The position numbers were made by a program, and so were the translations under genes. From contig CAZCAC010000155.1 of the NCBI GenBank assembly GCA_964496575.1, forward strand, positions 1-18,101: a stretch of DNA of 18,101 nt, in the 5' to 3' direction. The notes beneath the pieces are model-generated. The model was not told the origin of the DNA. It saw only the letters and a program-made list of their open reading frames with translations, and searched no databases. Below, piece after piece: positions 1 to 6,999 of the stretch (positions within the stretch are counted from its first letter, which is position 1; each line of letters starts with the position of its first letter). Source of the DNA: CAZCAC01 sp964496575. GTDB taxonomy: Bacteria; Planctomycetota; UBA1135; GCA-002686595.

Positions 1-17
1 GGGGACAGTCTATCCCC
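1..17. repeat. Small inverted repeat at the left window edge
   Basis: GGGGA (1-5) and TCCCC (13-17) flank a 7-base loop, giving a short palindrome 26 bases beyond the stop codon of the sigma factor gene, which is read leftward. It could be the base of a terminator for that gene or the end of an interspersed repeat that continues outside the window. Only 5 base pairs are visible, so the call is weak. Confidence 0.25.
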
Positions 18-42
18 ACCCTCACCCACCCCGCACCCCGAC

Positions 43-648
43 TCAGACGATCTCGCGCCGCAGGCTCTCCAGTCCCCAGTCGTGATGGCGGCGCGCGGTG
101 TGGACCGCGTGACGCACCCGGCGGGAGACGGCGCGCCAGGAGAGCTCTCGTTCGCAGCGCAGGCGCAGGACCTCGCGATCGAGATCGGGGAGGCGTCGCA
201 GGGCGGTGCGCAGGCGCGTGCTCTGCTCCTCCGCCACGAGCCCCGCGAGGGGGGAGGGATCGGAGGAGACCAGCGGGGGAGCGCCCGGCTCCTCGCGAAC
301 GCATCTCCGCTCGAGCCACGGATCGCGTCCCCGCGCACGGTGGTGACGGATCAGGTCGATCAGCAGACTGGTGGCGATGCGACCGAGCCAGACCTCGAAG
401 CTCTTCCCGCCCCGCTCCTCGAAGCTCTCGATGCTCTGGAACGCATTGAGGAAGGTGGCCTGCACGAGGTCCTCGGCGTCGAAGCGCGCCCGGAGGCGCA
501 GCGGGATCCGCGGCTCGAGCTCGGCGCGAAGGCGGCCGGCGTGGTGATCGTAGAGCCTGGCCCAGGCGCGAGGGTGGCCCGCTCGCGCGCCCTCGAGGAG
601 CATCGAGAGAGAGGGGTCTCCGCGGCTGGTTTCTTCAGGAACGGTCAT
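43..648 (-). CDS. ECF-type RNA polymerase sigma factor
   Basis: About 201 residues. It directs core RNA polymerase to a specific promoter set. Region 2 is clear, with the core-binding segment DAEDLVQATFLNAF followed by a Trp-containing promoter-melting segment (KSFEVWLGRIATSLLIDLIR). Region 4 follows a charged linker and carries LRRLPDLDREVLRLR plus a helix-turn-helix ending in ARRHHDWGLESLRREI. The EDLVQ style is common in planctomycete and verrucomicrobial ECF factors. I prefer the ATG at 648, which has GAGG eight bases upstream and lies about 40 bases below a good promoter. A GTG at 678 would extend the protein by 10 residues but would leave almost no leader. No anti-sigma factor gene is adjacent: the next gene upstream on the same strand is the S51-like protein. 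Its target regulon cannot be inferred from the sequence. Confidence 0.85.
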   Translation of the reverse strand: MTVPEETSRGDPSLSMLLEGARAGHPRAWARLYDHHAGRLRAELEPRIPLRLRARFDAEDLVQATFLNAFQSIESFEERGGKSFEVWLGRIATSLLIDLIRHHRARGRDPWLERRCVREEPGAPPLVSSDPSPLAGLVAEEQSTRLRTALRRLPDLDREVLRLRCERELSWRAVSRRVRHAVHTARRHHDWGLESLRREIV

Positions 649-693
649 CGAGACGGCCTCGGAGGACGATCGGTGCACCTCCAGGGCTCCGGC

Positions 694-722
694 ATTGTCA
701 CAAACCGATGTCGATCTGTAAA
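694..722 (-). promoter_or_regulatory. Candidate housekeeping promoter of the ECF sigma gene
   Basis: Read on the minus strand, TTTACA (722-717, 5 of 6 matches to the -35 consensus) is followed by exactly 17 bases and then GACAAT (699-694, 4 of 6 matches to the -10 consensus). Transcription would start near 687, which favours the ATG at 648 over the GTG at 678. The site sits in the gap after the S51-like gene, so the sigma factor can be transcribed independently. This is a visual match only. Confidence 0.5.
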
Positions 723-771
723 CCCCGATCGGAGTCAGGGGATTCGGGGCGGCCCGGGGTCGAGGGGGCTC

Positions 772-1863
772 TCACTCCCAGAAAACGTCGATCGAGAGGT
801 GCAGGAGGGCCACTCCGGAAGAGCCCTCGAAGCTTCTCGTAGCCTCGTTCCAGTCGAGTTCCAACCGTCTCGGCCCGTCGATGTGGTGGGTTCGCCGGCG
901 GGTGGACGCGACCAGCGTCTCGAGGGCCGCCACCAGGGCCGGGGCGCGCTCGAGGAGCGGGGCCTCGGTCGCCTCCTCGCCCCGCCGCGTGGGACCGGGG
1001 GGGGTGGGGCGGCGTCCTCCGGCCACGAAGGGCTGATCGAAGACCTCGTCCCAGCCGTCTCCCCGGCGCAGGAGCGAGACGCGGGCCTCGCGCACCGCGC
1101 GCGTCTGGCGGCGCGCCCGGTCGAGGTCGCAGGCGACGACCGCGCCGGGACCGAGCACGAGCACCTTGCCTCCTTCCCGCCGGTAGTCGAGAGCCACGTC
1201 GCCGACCAGGTGGAAGCCGAGGTCGAGGCGCGTCTCCCACAGCGCCTGCAGGAGGCGGAAAGGGGACCCGCCGGGGGTGTCGTCGCTGTCGATCAGGGCC
1301 TTCGGGCCGAGCCCCATCGCCACCCGCGGGACGAACGCCCCGCGCCGGCGCGGGTTGCGCTCCCTCTTCACGAGGTCCTCTCGCGGCACCGACGTGCCGT
1401 TGCAGAGGAAGGCGCAGGCTCCGCCGTGGGCGACGATCATCCGCCGGTTGCGCACCCGCTCGACCAGGGTCCGGGCCAGGTAGGTGGATCCGTCCTCGGG
1501 GAAGAGGGTCTTGAACCACTGCATGAACGTGCCGCCGCGGATCACCAGCACGTCGACCTCCTCGAGTCGTTCGCACAGCTCGCGATCGAACACCACGTCC
1601 CGCGACTCGGGGGCGAAGCAGCGATCGACGCCGGGGAGCTCCGGCTCCGTGCTGAGCGCGAGCACGAAGCGCGTGGCGTCCTCGCCGCCGATTCCTTCCA
1701 GCTCCTCGCGGAACCCGGCGTCCTCGATCTTCTCGCGCGCGACGAGGATCACCCGCCCGGGGCGTTCCTGGGCCAGACCCGGCGCCGTCAGCGCGAGCAG
1801 CGCGACGAGGACGCAGAGGGTCGCGGGCCAGCGGCGGGTCGATCGTTCGAGGTTCGGTCTCAT
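772..1863 (-). CDS. Secreted S51/cyanophycinase-like protein, probably catalytically inactive
   Basis: 363 residues from the ATG at 1863, chosen because it has GGAAG seven bases upstream and begins a clean signal peptide (basic RRW, hydrophobic TLCVLVALLALTAPG, likely cleavage after GLAQ). The remainder follows the cyanophycinase/peptidase S51 layout: VIRGGTFMQWF, the nucleophile-elbow region IVAHGGACAF (143-152), MGLGPKALIDSDDT (near 185-196), DLGFHLVGDVALDY and VLGPGAVVACD. In active S51 enzymes the elbow reads SAGA and a DxHF motif supplies His. Here Gly148 sits at the Ser position and Asp194 at the His position. The fold assignment is reasonable, but peptidase activity is doubtful. It lies 53 bases after the NUDIX stop on the same strand, so co-transcription is likely. 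A GTG at 1920 is an alternative start but lacks a Shine-Dalgarno sequence and would bury the signal peptide. Confidence 0.7.
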   Translation of the reverse strand: MRPNLERSTRRWPATLCVLVALLALTAPGLAQERPGRVILVAREKIEDAGFREELEGIGGEDATRFVLALSTEPELPGVDRCFAPESRDVVFDRELCERLEEVDVLVIRGGTFMQWFKTLFPEDGSTYLARTLVERVRNRRMIVAHGGACAFLCNGTSVPREDLVKRERNPRRRGAFVPRVAMGLGPKALIDSDDTPGGSPFRLLQALWETRLDLGFHLVGDVALDYRREGGKVLVLGPGAVVACDLDRARRQTRAVREARVSLLRRGDGWDEVFDQPFVAGGRRPTPPGPTRRGEEATEAPLLERAPALVAALETLVASTRRRTHHIDGPRRLELDWNEATRSFEGSSGVALLHLSIDVFWE

Positions 1864-1916
1864 CGAGGTTCTTCCGGTCAAGTCGCGTCCAGCTGTATCC
1901 CGCCTCCCGCCGGTGG

Positions 1917-2480
1917 TCACTCGCCCGGTCGCAGGTCGAGGACCTTCGAGAGCGCGGTCACCACCAGGCAGTGGCGAATCTCCCCGCGGTGGATCCTCGA
2001 GCGAACCTCCTCGGGGGAGAGGCAGAGGATCTCGATATCCTCGCCGCCGTCGAGCTCCTGGGCGTGCGTGCGGATCACCCCGTCGGCCAGCCAGTGGTGG
2101 CAGAGGTTGGTCTGGAAGGCGGGGTTGGGCTCCACGCAGCCGAGGTAGGTCCAGGTGCCCCCGGTGAAGCCGGTCTCCTCGCGCAGCTCCCGCCGGGCGG
2201 CGTCGCCGTGCTCCTCGCCCTCGTCGACGACTCCGCCGGGGATCTCCAGCGTCAGCTGGCCGGTCCCGAAGCGGTACTGGTTCACGAAGATGAAGCCGCC
2301 CTCGGGAGTTCGCGCGACGACGTTGACCCAGGTGGGCGTCTCGAGCACCAGGCGGGTGAAGCTCTCGCCGCTGCGTGGATGGATCACCGTGTCGTAGCGA
2401 GGTCGGAACAGGATCATCGACTCGCCGTACTCCGAATCTGTCCGCTCCCAGGGACGCGGCGTCTCGTTCTCCTCGCTCAT
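1917..2480 (-). CDS. NUDIX hydrolase, ADP-ribose pyrophosphatase-like
   Basis: 188 residues. NUDIX enzymes cleave nucleoside diphosphates linked to another moiety. The Nudix box is perfect: G, five residues, E, seven residues, then RELREETGF, spanning the stretch that begins GVVDEG. Upstream strands WVNVVARTPEGGFIFVNQYR and TLEIPGG are typical of the ADP-sugar pyrophosphatase branch (NudF-like), as is the E-P-N-P-A-F segment after the box. Substrate choice within that branch is not determined here. The ATG at 2480 is preferred over in-frame starts further upstream (to 2627), which would run into the divergent thioesterase gene. No Shine-Dalgarno sequence precedes it, but TAGAAT lies seven bases upstream, suggesting a leaderless message. 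The S51-like gene follows on the same strand. Confidence 0.88.
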   Translation of the reverse strand: MSEENETPRPWERTDSEYGESMILFRPRYDTVIHPRSGESFTRLVLETPTWVNVVARTPEGGFIFVNQYRFGTGQLTLEIPGGVVDEGEEHGDAARRELREETGFTGGTWTYLGCVEPNPAFQTNLCHHWLADGVIRTHAQELDGGEDIEILCLSPEEVRSRIHRGEIRHCLVVTALSKVLDLRPGE

Positions 2481-2487
2481 CGAGACG

Positions 2488-2493
2488 ATTCTA
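2488..2493 (-). promoter_or_regulatory. Possible -10 box (TAGAAT) for a leaderless NUDIX transcript
   Basis: On the minus strand, TAGAAT (5 of 6 matches to TATAAT) ends seven bases before the NUDIX ATG. A transcript starting about seven bases after the box would begin at or near the start codon. No convincing -35 element is visible 16-18 bases further upstream, so this is tentative. Confidence 0.35.
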
Positions 2494-2515
2494 CGCGAGG
2501 CGCGGGGGCCGGCGG

Positions 2516-2521
2516 TATCCT
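2516..2521 (+). promoter_or_regulatory. Possible -10 box (TATCCT) for the thioesterase gene
   Basis: TATCCT lies eight bases before the ATG at 2530 and no Shine-Dalgarno sequence is present. It shares the 49-base divergent gap with the NUDIX -10 candidate, so the two genes may be transcribed back to back. The -35 region is poor. Confidence 0.3.
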
Positions 2522-2529
2522 TATCCACC

Positions 2530-2967
2530 ATGGAACGTCCCGTCATCCCCCCTCCGGAGTCCTTTCGCGTCCGCGTCCGCCGGCGCACCCGCTGGTCCGA
2601 TGAGGACAAGCAGTCGGTGCTCAACAACGCCGTCTACCTCTCGCTCCTGGAGGAGGCGCGCTACGAGTACTTCCGCGACCTCGGACTCCTGATCGACGAG
2701 GAGTTTCCGTTCGTGCTGGCGCAGACCAACCTCCGCTTCGTGGCGCCGGGACGCGGAGGGGCGCTGGTGGAGATCGAGCTCAAGACCACCGGGCTCGGCC
2801 GCACCTCGTTCACCCAGCTCTACCGCGTGACCGAGGTGGAGACGGGGCGGGTGCTCGCCGAGGCCGAGGCGGTGCTGGTGTGCTGGGACGGAGAGGGACG
2901 CTGCAAGACCGACATGGCGCCGCTCTTCCGGCGAAAGGTCACCGAGCTCGAAGGGCTGGCGGAGTAG
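2530..2967 (+). CDS. Hotdog-fold acyl-CoA thioesterase (4HBT/YbgC family)
   Basis: 145 residues, a normal length for a single hotdog domain. Members hydrolyse acyl-CoA thioesters in the cytoplasm. The family signature is clear near the N-terminus: WSDEDKQSVLNNAVYLSLLE, with Asp24 at the position of the catalytic Asp in YbgC and 4-hydroxybenzoyl-CoA thioesterases, followed by the long central helix EEARYEYFRDLGL. The five-stranded sheet continues with RFVAPGRGGALVEIELKTTGLGRTSF and VLAEAEAVLVCWD. Substrate is not evident. It diverges from the NUDIX gene across a 49-base gap and is followed 159 bases later by a rhomboid gene on the same strand. A 6-bp hairpin after the stop suggests it is its own unit. 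Confidence 0.88.
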   Translation: MERPVIPPPESFRVRVRRRTRWSDEDKQSVLNNAVYLSLLEEARYEYFRDLGLLIDEEFPFVLAQTNLRFVAPGRGGALVEIELKTTGLGRTSFTQLYRVTEVETGRVLAEAEAVLVCWDGEGRCKTDMAPLFRRKVTELEGLAE

Positions 2968-2982
2968 CGGCGGGGCTCACTG

Positions 2983-3000
2983 CTCCGGTGGAATCCGGAG
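2983..3000 (+). terminator. Hairpin after the thioesterase gene
   Basis: CTCCGG (2983-2988) and CCGGAG (2995-3000) form a perfect 6-bp stem around a 6-base loop, 15 bases beyond the stop codon. No T-run follows, so it would be a weak or Rho-assisted terminator. The rest of the 159-base gap has a TTGACG at 3064-3069 without a partner -10 box. Confidence 0.35.
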
Positions 3001-3113
3001 GTCGAAGCTGCTCGTCTCGCCGATCTTCACGGACTCCCTACACGACCGCACCCACCACGCGAATTGACGCGGCCGGACGTCGTTTCCGCTCCTCGGCGGG
3101 GTCCTTCAGAGGA

Positions 3114-3119
3114 TACGCT
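3114..3119 (+). promoter_or_regulatory. Possible -10 box (TACGCT) for a leaderless rhomboid transcript
   Basis: TACGCT is seven bases before the ATG at 3127, the same arrangement as at the NUDIX and thioesterase genes. A GGGAG is present but ends only two bases before the ATG, too close to act as a Shine-Dalgarno sequence. No good -35 element is seen. Confidence 0.3.
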
Positions 3120-3126
3120 GGGAGCG

Positions 3127-3714
3127 ATGGCCAGGAGAACCACCGTCACCTCCACCGCTTCTCCCCTCCGCGAACGCGCCGCCTGGCTCGTCACCGCCCT
3201 GGCGATCCTGTGGATGATCGAGGCGTTCGCGCTGATCAGCGGCAACTCCCTCTACGAATACGGGATCTTGCCGAGGACGGTCATCGGCCTGCGCGGGATC
3301 CCCCTCGCTCCTCTGATTCACCACGGCCCCGAGCATCTGGCGCTGAACAGCGTGCCGTTCCTGGTCCTCGGCTGGCTGGTCCTGCTGCGGGGCCCGGCGC
3401 GCTTCCTGCGCCTCACCGCGTTCCTCACCCTCGTCGGTGGGGGAGTCGTCTGGGCGTGCGCCCGACCGCACAGCTATCACATCGGCGCCAGCGGCATCGT
3501 GCTCGGCTACTTCGGCTACCTCGTCGCGAGGGCTTTCCACGAGCGCTCGTGGCGCTCGCTCGCCATCGCCGCCCTGACGGTGATCCTCTACGGCGGGATG
3601 CTGGCGAGCGTCCTGCCCACCGTGCCGGAGGTCTCCTGGGAGAGCCACCTCGCCGGCCTGCTCGCGGGGATCGCCGCGGCGTGGGTGTTCGCGGCTCCGC
3701 GGGGGAGGAGGTGA
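3127..3714 (+). CDS. Rhomboid-family intramembrane serine protease
   Basis: 195 residues, close to the minimal six-helix rhomboid size. Rhomboids cut transmembrane substrates within the bilayer. All active-site features are present: H70-LAL-N74 in helix 2 (the HxxxN oxyanion motif), G120-A-S122-G with the nucleophilic Ser122 in YHIGASGIVLGYFGYL, and the general base His174 in WESHLAGLLAG. Hydrophobic segments fall near residues 17-37, 63-82, 91-110, 118-134, 143-165 and 172-190. There is no extra cytoplasmic domain. The start at 3127 puts a short basic N-terminus (ARR) before the first helix; an upstream TTG at 3064 is in frame but adds only low-complexity sequence. It converges on the ApaH-like gene. 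The substrate is unknown. Confidence 0.88.
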   Translation: MARRTTVTSTASPLRERAAWLVTALAILWMIEAFALISGNSLYEYGILPRTVIGLRGIPLAPLIHHGPEHLALNSVPFLVLGWLVLLRGPARFLRLTAFLTLVGGGVVWACARPHSYHIGASGIVLGYFGYLVARAFHERSWRSLAIAALTVILYGGMLASVLPTVPEVSWESHLAGLLAGIAAAWVFAAPRGRR

Positions 3715-3729
3715 GTGGGGGGGGACGTA

Positions 3730-3748
3730 CGTTCGCCCGCGGCGAACG
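3730..3748. terminator. Hairpin between convergent rhomboid and ApaH genes
   Basis: CGTTCGCC (3730-3737) pairs perfectly with GGCGAACG (3741-3748) across a 3-base loop, giving an 8-bp stem inside the 49-base gap separating two convergent stop codons. Being symmetrical, it could end transcription from both sides. No clear T-tract is present on either strand. Confidence 0.45.
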
Positions 3749-3763
3749 CCAGTCCAGCGAGTA

Positions 3764-4498
3764 TCAACCCTCCTCACCCACGCCGTACTTCGCATACCCC
3801 CTCGCCGCGTACACCTGCACGAAGCGATCCTCCTCCGCGATCCAGGCCGTCAGGCACTTGCCCCAGACGCACGCCGTATCGATCCCCCGGACGCGCGGCA
3901 GGTGCACCAGGCCTCCACGGGCCCAGTGCCCGAAGACCACCGTCCTCGCCTCGTCCGGACCCTCCCGCCAGAGCTCGTACCACGGTCGGAACGGCTCGCC
4001 CGGTGGCGGCCAGTCCGTCGCCGGGCGGCGCCCCTCGGCGTCGCAGTAGCGCACCAGCGTCGCGAACGCCCCGGCCGTTCCCCGCTTCAGCGGGTCGAGT
4101 CCCTCCAGGGTCGCCACGGCATCGCGCCACGCCGGGGAGACTCCCGCGTGTACCAGCAGCAGGTCGTCCCACGCCCGCACGTACGGCCTCGCCGCCAGCC
4201 AGTCCAGCAGCTCTTCGCGCTCGTCAGACCGCAACACATCCTCGATCGTATCCCCCTCGAGCGCCTCGCGATTCCCCCGCGCTCGGCGCAGCAGGTGAAC
4301 GTCGTGGTTCCCGATCACCCCCCCGGCGTCCAGCGATCGCAAGAGCCGGAGCACCCCCAGGGAGTCCGGCCCGCGGTTGACCAGATCACCGACCGGGTGC
4401 AGCTCGTCCCCGGCCGGATCGAAGCGCAACGCCTCCAGCAATCGCTCCAGCTCGTCGCGACAACCCTGGATGTCCCCGATGAAGATCCGCCGGCCCAT
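3764..4498 (-). CDS. apaH: ApaH-like symmetrical Ap4A hydrolase (metallophosphatase)
   Basis: 244 residues. ApaH enzymes split diadenosine tetraphosphate symmetrically into two ADP. The calcineurin-type metal-binding motifs appear in order: GDIQGC near the N-terminus, GDLVNRGPDSL, VIGNHD, LLVHAGVSP and VFGHWA, followed by the ApaH-characteristic GIDTACVWGKCLTA (Escherichia coli ApaH has a GGxLTA form here). The length is slightly short of the usual 270-280 residues. The ATG at 4498 shares its A with the TGA stop of the upstream sulfatase-fold gene (TGATG), with AGGGG upstream, so translation is probably coupled. A GTG at 4501 would add one residue. It is the last gene of a three-gene operon; why a nucleotide hydrolase is coupled to two membrane hydrolases is not obvious. 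Confidence 0.88.
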   Translation of the reverse strand: MGRRIFIGDIQGCRDELERLLEALRFDPAGDELHPVGDLVNRGPDSLGVLRLLRSLDAGGVIGNHDVHLLRRARGNREALEGDTIEDVLRSDEREELLDWLAARPYVRAWDDLLLVHAGVSPAWRDAVATLEGLDPLKRGTAGAFATLVRYCDAEGRRPATDWPPPGEPFRPWYELWREGPDEARTVVFGHWARGGLVHLPRVRGIDTACVWGKCLTAWIAEEDRFVQVYAARGYAKYGVGEEG

Positions 4499-6999
4499 CA
4501 CCGGCCACCCCTGGCGCGCTCATCATCGCGCCCGGAGTACCCCAGGCTCTCGAGCCCGTGACGGTCGCGCTTCCCCGCCCCGACCGAGCTCCCCGGCCGG
4601 CCCGACCTCGCGTACTTCAGGTGGGCTCGCAGCAGCACCAGGAGATCCGCCGCGCGATCGAGGGGCTCGTCGTCAGGGCGCAGCTGACGCGTTCCCTCGC
4701 CGCGCCTCACGATCTCCAGGACCCGCTCGTGCTGGCCATCGACGAGATCTTCCCGCTGTTCGGGATCGGCCTCCAGGTCGTAGAGGCGGAGCTGACCGCC
4801 CTCGGGGCCCTCCTTCGAACCCCAGTCCGATCCGTGGGGCGCCCAGTGCAGCTCCCACTTGCCCAGGCGCATCCCGTAGAGCTCGGTCCGGAAGTGGCCG
4901 TTCCACCACCCCTGCTTCGTCGAGAAGAAGACCGGCGTCTGCGCGAGCTCATCGGGGTGGGCCAGGTCGAGGGGGTGCCACTCGGTGGAGAAGACCGCGT
5001 TGCCGATCGACGCGAGGGTCGGAGCGAGGTGACGATTGGAGACCGGACCCTCGACTCGCCTGGCCTGCGGCACCCCCGGACCGGCGAGGATCAGCGGCAC
5101 GCGCAAGAGCTCGGGGTGGAGCGTGATCCCGTGGGTGACGAGACCGTGATCGAGCAGCTCCTCACCGTGGTCGCTGGTGAACGCGATCACCGTGCGATCC
5201 TCGAGTCCCAGCGCCCGCAGCTCCTCGAGCACGACCCCGACGAAGTGATCGGCGGTGATCACCGCCGCGTCGTAGGCGTGGTGCATCCACTCCTGGTGCT
5301 CGGGCTTGATCAGCCGCTCGACGTCGAGCCGCCCCGCCTCGTCGTGCCCGGCGTTGGCCAGGAGGTCGAGGTGCCATTCGTTCAGCCCCGCCTCGGGGTA
5401 GTCGCCGGGGCGCTGCCCTCCCGCCCGCGCGGTCGCCTCCGGCAAGGGGGCGTACTGCTCGTGCGGGTCGGTCAGCTGCAGGTAGAGGAAGAAGCGCTTC
5501 CCGGCGTGCATCCGGATCCAGTCCTGGATGTCGGAGATCACCTGCTGCGAGTGGCGGAAGAGGTAGTGGTGGTCGAAGTGCTCGAAACCCTGGTCGAAGT
5601 TCTTGTTGGGCACGACCAGCGGGTTGCAGCTGATCGCCCCGGTGGCGAAGTTGCGCTCGGCGAGCAGCTCCGGCAGCGTCTCGAAGGAGTGGTGCAGGTA
5701 GCAGTCGCCCTCCTCCAGAACACCGTGCGTCTCGGGATGGAGACCGGTGAGGATCGACGCGGTGGAGGGCCAGGTCCAGCTCGACGTCGCGTAGGCGTCC
5801 TCGTAGAGCAGGCCACGCTCGGCCAGCGAGTCGATGTTCGGCGTCGTTTCCAGCTCGTATCCGTAGCAGGAGAGCCGGTCACGGCGCAGCGTATCGAGCA
5901 CGATCAGGACGATGTTGGGCGCCTCGGGAGACGAGGAGACGTGCCGGCGCGAGGCCCGCCGCTCCAGCACCAGGTCGCCGATCCCGGCCGGCAGGGCGAT
6001 CGCCGGGTCGAGGTCCGCCGGCGCGATCACCTCGCTGCGCAGGGCGATCACCTGCCCCGGATCCACCGCGATGCCATGCGCCGGGTGCAGGTCCTGCCAG
6101 AGGCGACCGGCCGATTCGTCCTCCTCGCCAGTGAAGGTGTGGACGTTGCCGGCGACCAGGGCCCCGTCCACCGTGATCCGGATCCTCACGGAGACGGGCC
6201 CGACGAGCTCGGCGAGCATCCGCGCCGCGGAGACGTCGACTCCGCTGCGCCCCTTGAGGAGCATCGACCCCGATCCCTCCGGCACGTCGATCGCCACCTC
6301 GCACGGGGGCGTCAGGGTCAGGGCGGGCAGGTCCCCGCCATCCTCCCGGTAGTCGAGCGAGGGGGTCAGGGTCGCCGTCCCGGGGGGCGCGTCCTCCCGG
6401 GCGTGCAGGATCTCCCACCGCTCCGGCTCGAACGCGAGCTCGTGGATCACCACGTCCACCTCGCGGCGCTGCGGGGCGTCGACGAACACGAGGTAGAGGG
6501 TCGCGGGGAGAACGATGGCGACGAGGAAGCCGCCGCCGGTGACGGGCACCGAGGCGGTCTGCGACGGCGTGTCCCCGCGTCCGATCCGCCGGAGCAGCCA
6601 CCACACTCCGGTCGTGGTCACGAGCGCCAGGAAGGCGGCGACCAGGATCGCGCCCCGCCCCCGGGTGGTGCGCCAGGTCGGGATCTGGTCGGTCTCCCCC
6701 CACGGCCAGCCGCCGAGGGCGCTGACCAGGAGCAGCGCCGCGAGAAGGACGAGGAGCCAGCGAAGCGCCGAGCCGCGCCGGGCGACGATCGCCGCGAGCA
6801 CCGTGGCGCCGCCCGCGAGCCAGGCGTGCAGCGCCGTGAGCGGCAGGTCCTGGGCGATCCGCCAGGCGGTGAAGATCGGCTCCTCGCTGCGGAGGAGGAC
6901 CTCGAGCACGAAGACGATCCCGACTCGCAGGAGGCAGGTCACGCCGCTGACCCAGAGCACCAGGTTCCAGGCGGCTCGATGGTGGCCGCTCCGGGTCAC
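4498..6999 (-). CDS. Membrane-anchored sulfatase-fold hydrolase/transferase (second paralogue)
   Basis: 833 residues from a GTG at 6999, supported by GGGAGG seven bases upstream and by a GTGA overlap with the preceding stop. Five predicted transmembrane helices (about 9-36, 52-72, 78-100, 114-134, 152-174) are followed by a beta-rich external region (about 175-355) and a PF00884-type domain from PNIVLIVLDTLRRDR (361; metal ligand Asp369). The nucleophile motif is SWTWPSTASILTG with Thr409 where sulfatases have the Cys or Ser that becomes formylglycine; later ligands lie in FTSDHGEELLDHG and THGITLHPELLRVP. A Thr nucleophile is known in LtaS and phosphoethanolamine transferases of this superfamily, so a phosphotransferase or phosphodiesterase role is at least as likely as sulfatase activity. 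The C-terminus ends with LESLGYSG. It is a tandem paralogue of the gene upstream. Confidence 0.85.
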   Translation of the reverse strand: MTRSGHHRAAWNLVLWVSGVTCLLRVGIVFVLEVLLRSEEPIFTAWRIAQDLPLTALHAWLAGGATVLAAIVARRGSALRWLLVLLAALLLVSALGGWPWGETDQIPTWRTTRGRGAILVAAFLALVTTTGVWWLLRRIGRGDTPSQTASVPVTGGGFLVAIVLPATLYLVFVDAPQRREVDVVIHELAFEPERWEILHAREDAPPGTATLTPSLDYREDGGDLPALTLTPPCEVAIDVPEGSGSMLLKGRSGVDVSAARMLAELVGPVSVRIRITVDGALVAGNVHTFTGEEDESAGRLWQDLHPAHGIAVDPGQVIALRSEVIAPADLDPAIALPAGIGDLVLERRASRRHVSSSPEAPNIVLIVLDTLRRDRLSCYGYELETTPNIDSLAERGLLYEDAYATSSWTWPSTASILTGLHPETHGVLEEGDCYLHHSFETLPELLAERNFATGAISCNPLVVPNKNFDQGFEHFDHHYLFRHSQQVISDIQDWIRMHAGKRFFLYLQLTDPHEQYAPLPEATARAGGQRPGDYPEAGLNEWHLDLLANAGHDEAGRLDVERLIKPEHQEWMHHAYDAAVITADHFVGVVLEELRALGLEDRTVIAFTSDHGEELLDHGLVTHGITLHPELLRVPLILAGPGVPQARRVEGPVSNRHLAPTLASIGNAVFSTEWHPLDLAHPDELAQTPVFFSTKQGWWNGHFRTELYGMRLGKWELHWAPHGSDWGSKEGPEGGQLRLYDLEADPEQREDLVDGQHERVLEIVRRGEGTRQLRPDDEPLDRAADLLVLLRAHLKYARSGRPGSSVGAGKRDRHGLESLGYSGRDDERARGGR

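Noticed and set aside
82..2148. A 688-codon open frame on the plus strand across the left block
   Set aside because: It runs antisense to the sigma factor, S51-like and NUDIX genes, has no recognisable domain, and its Arg/Gly/Glu-rich composition is what reverse frames of GC-rich genes produce.
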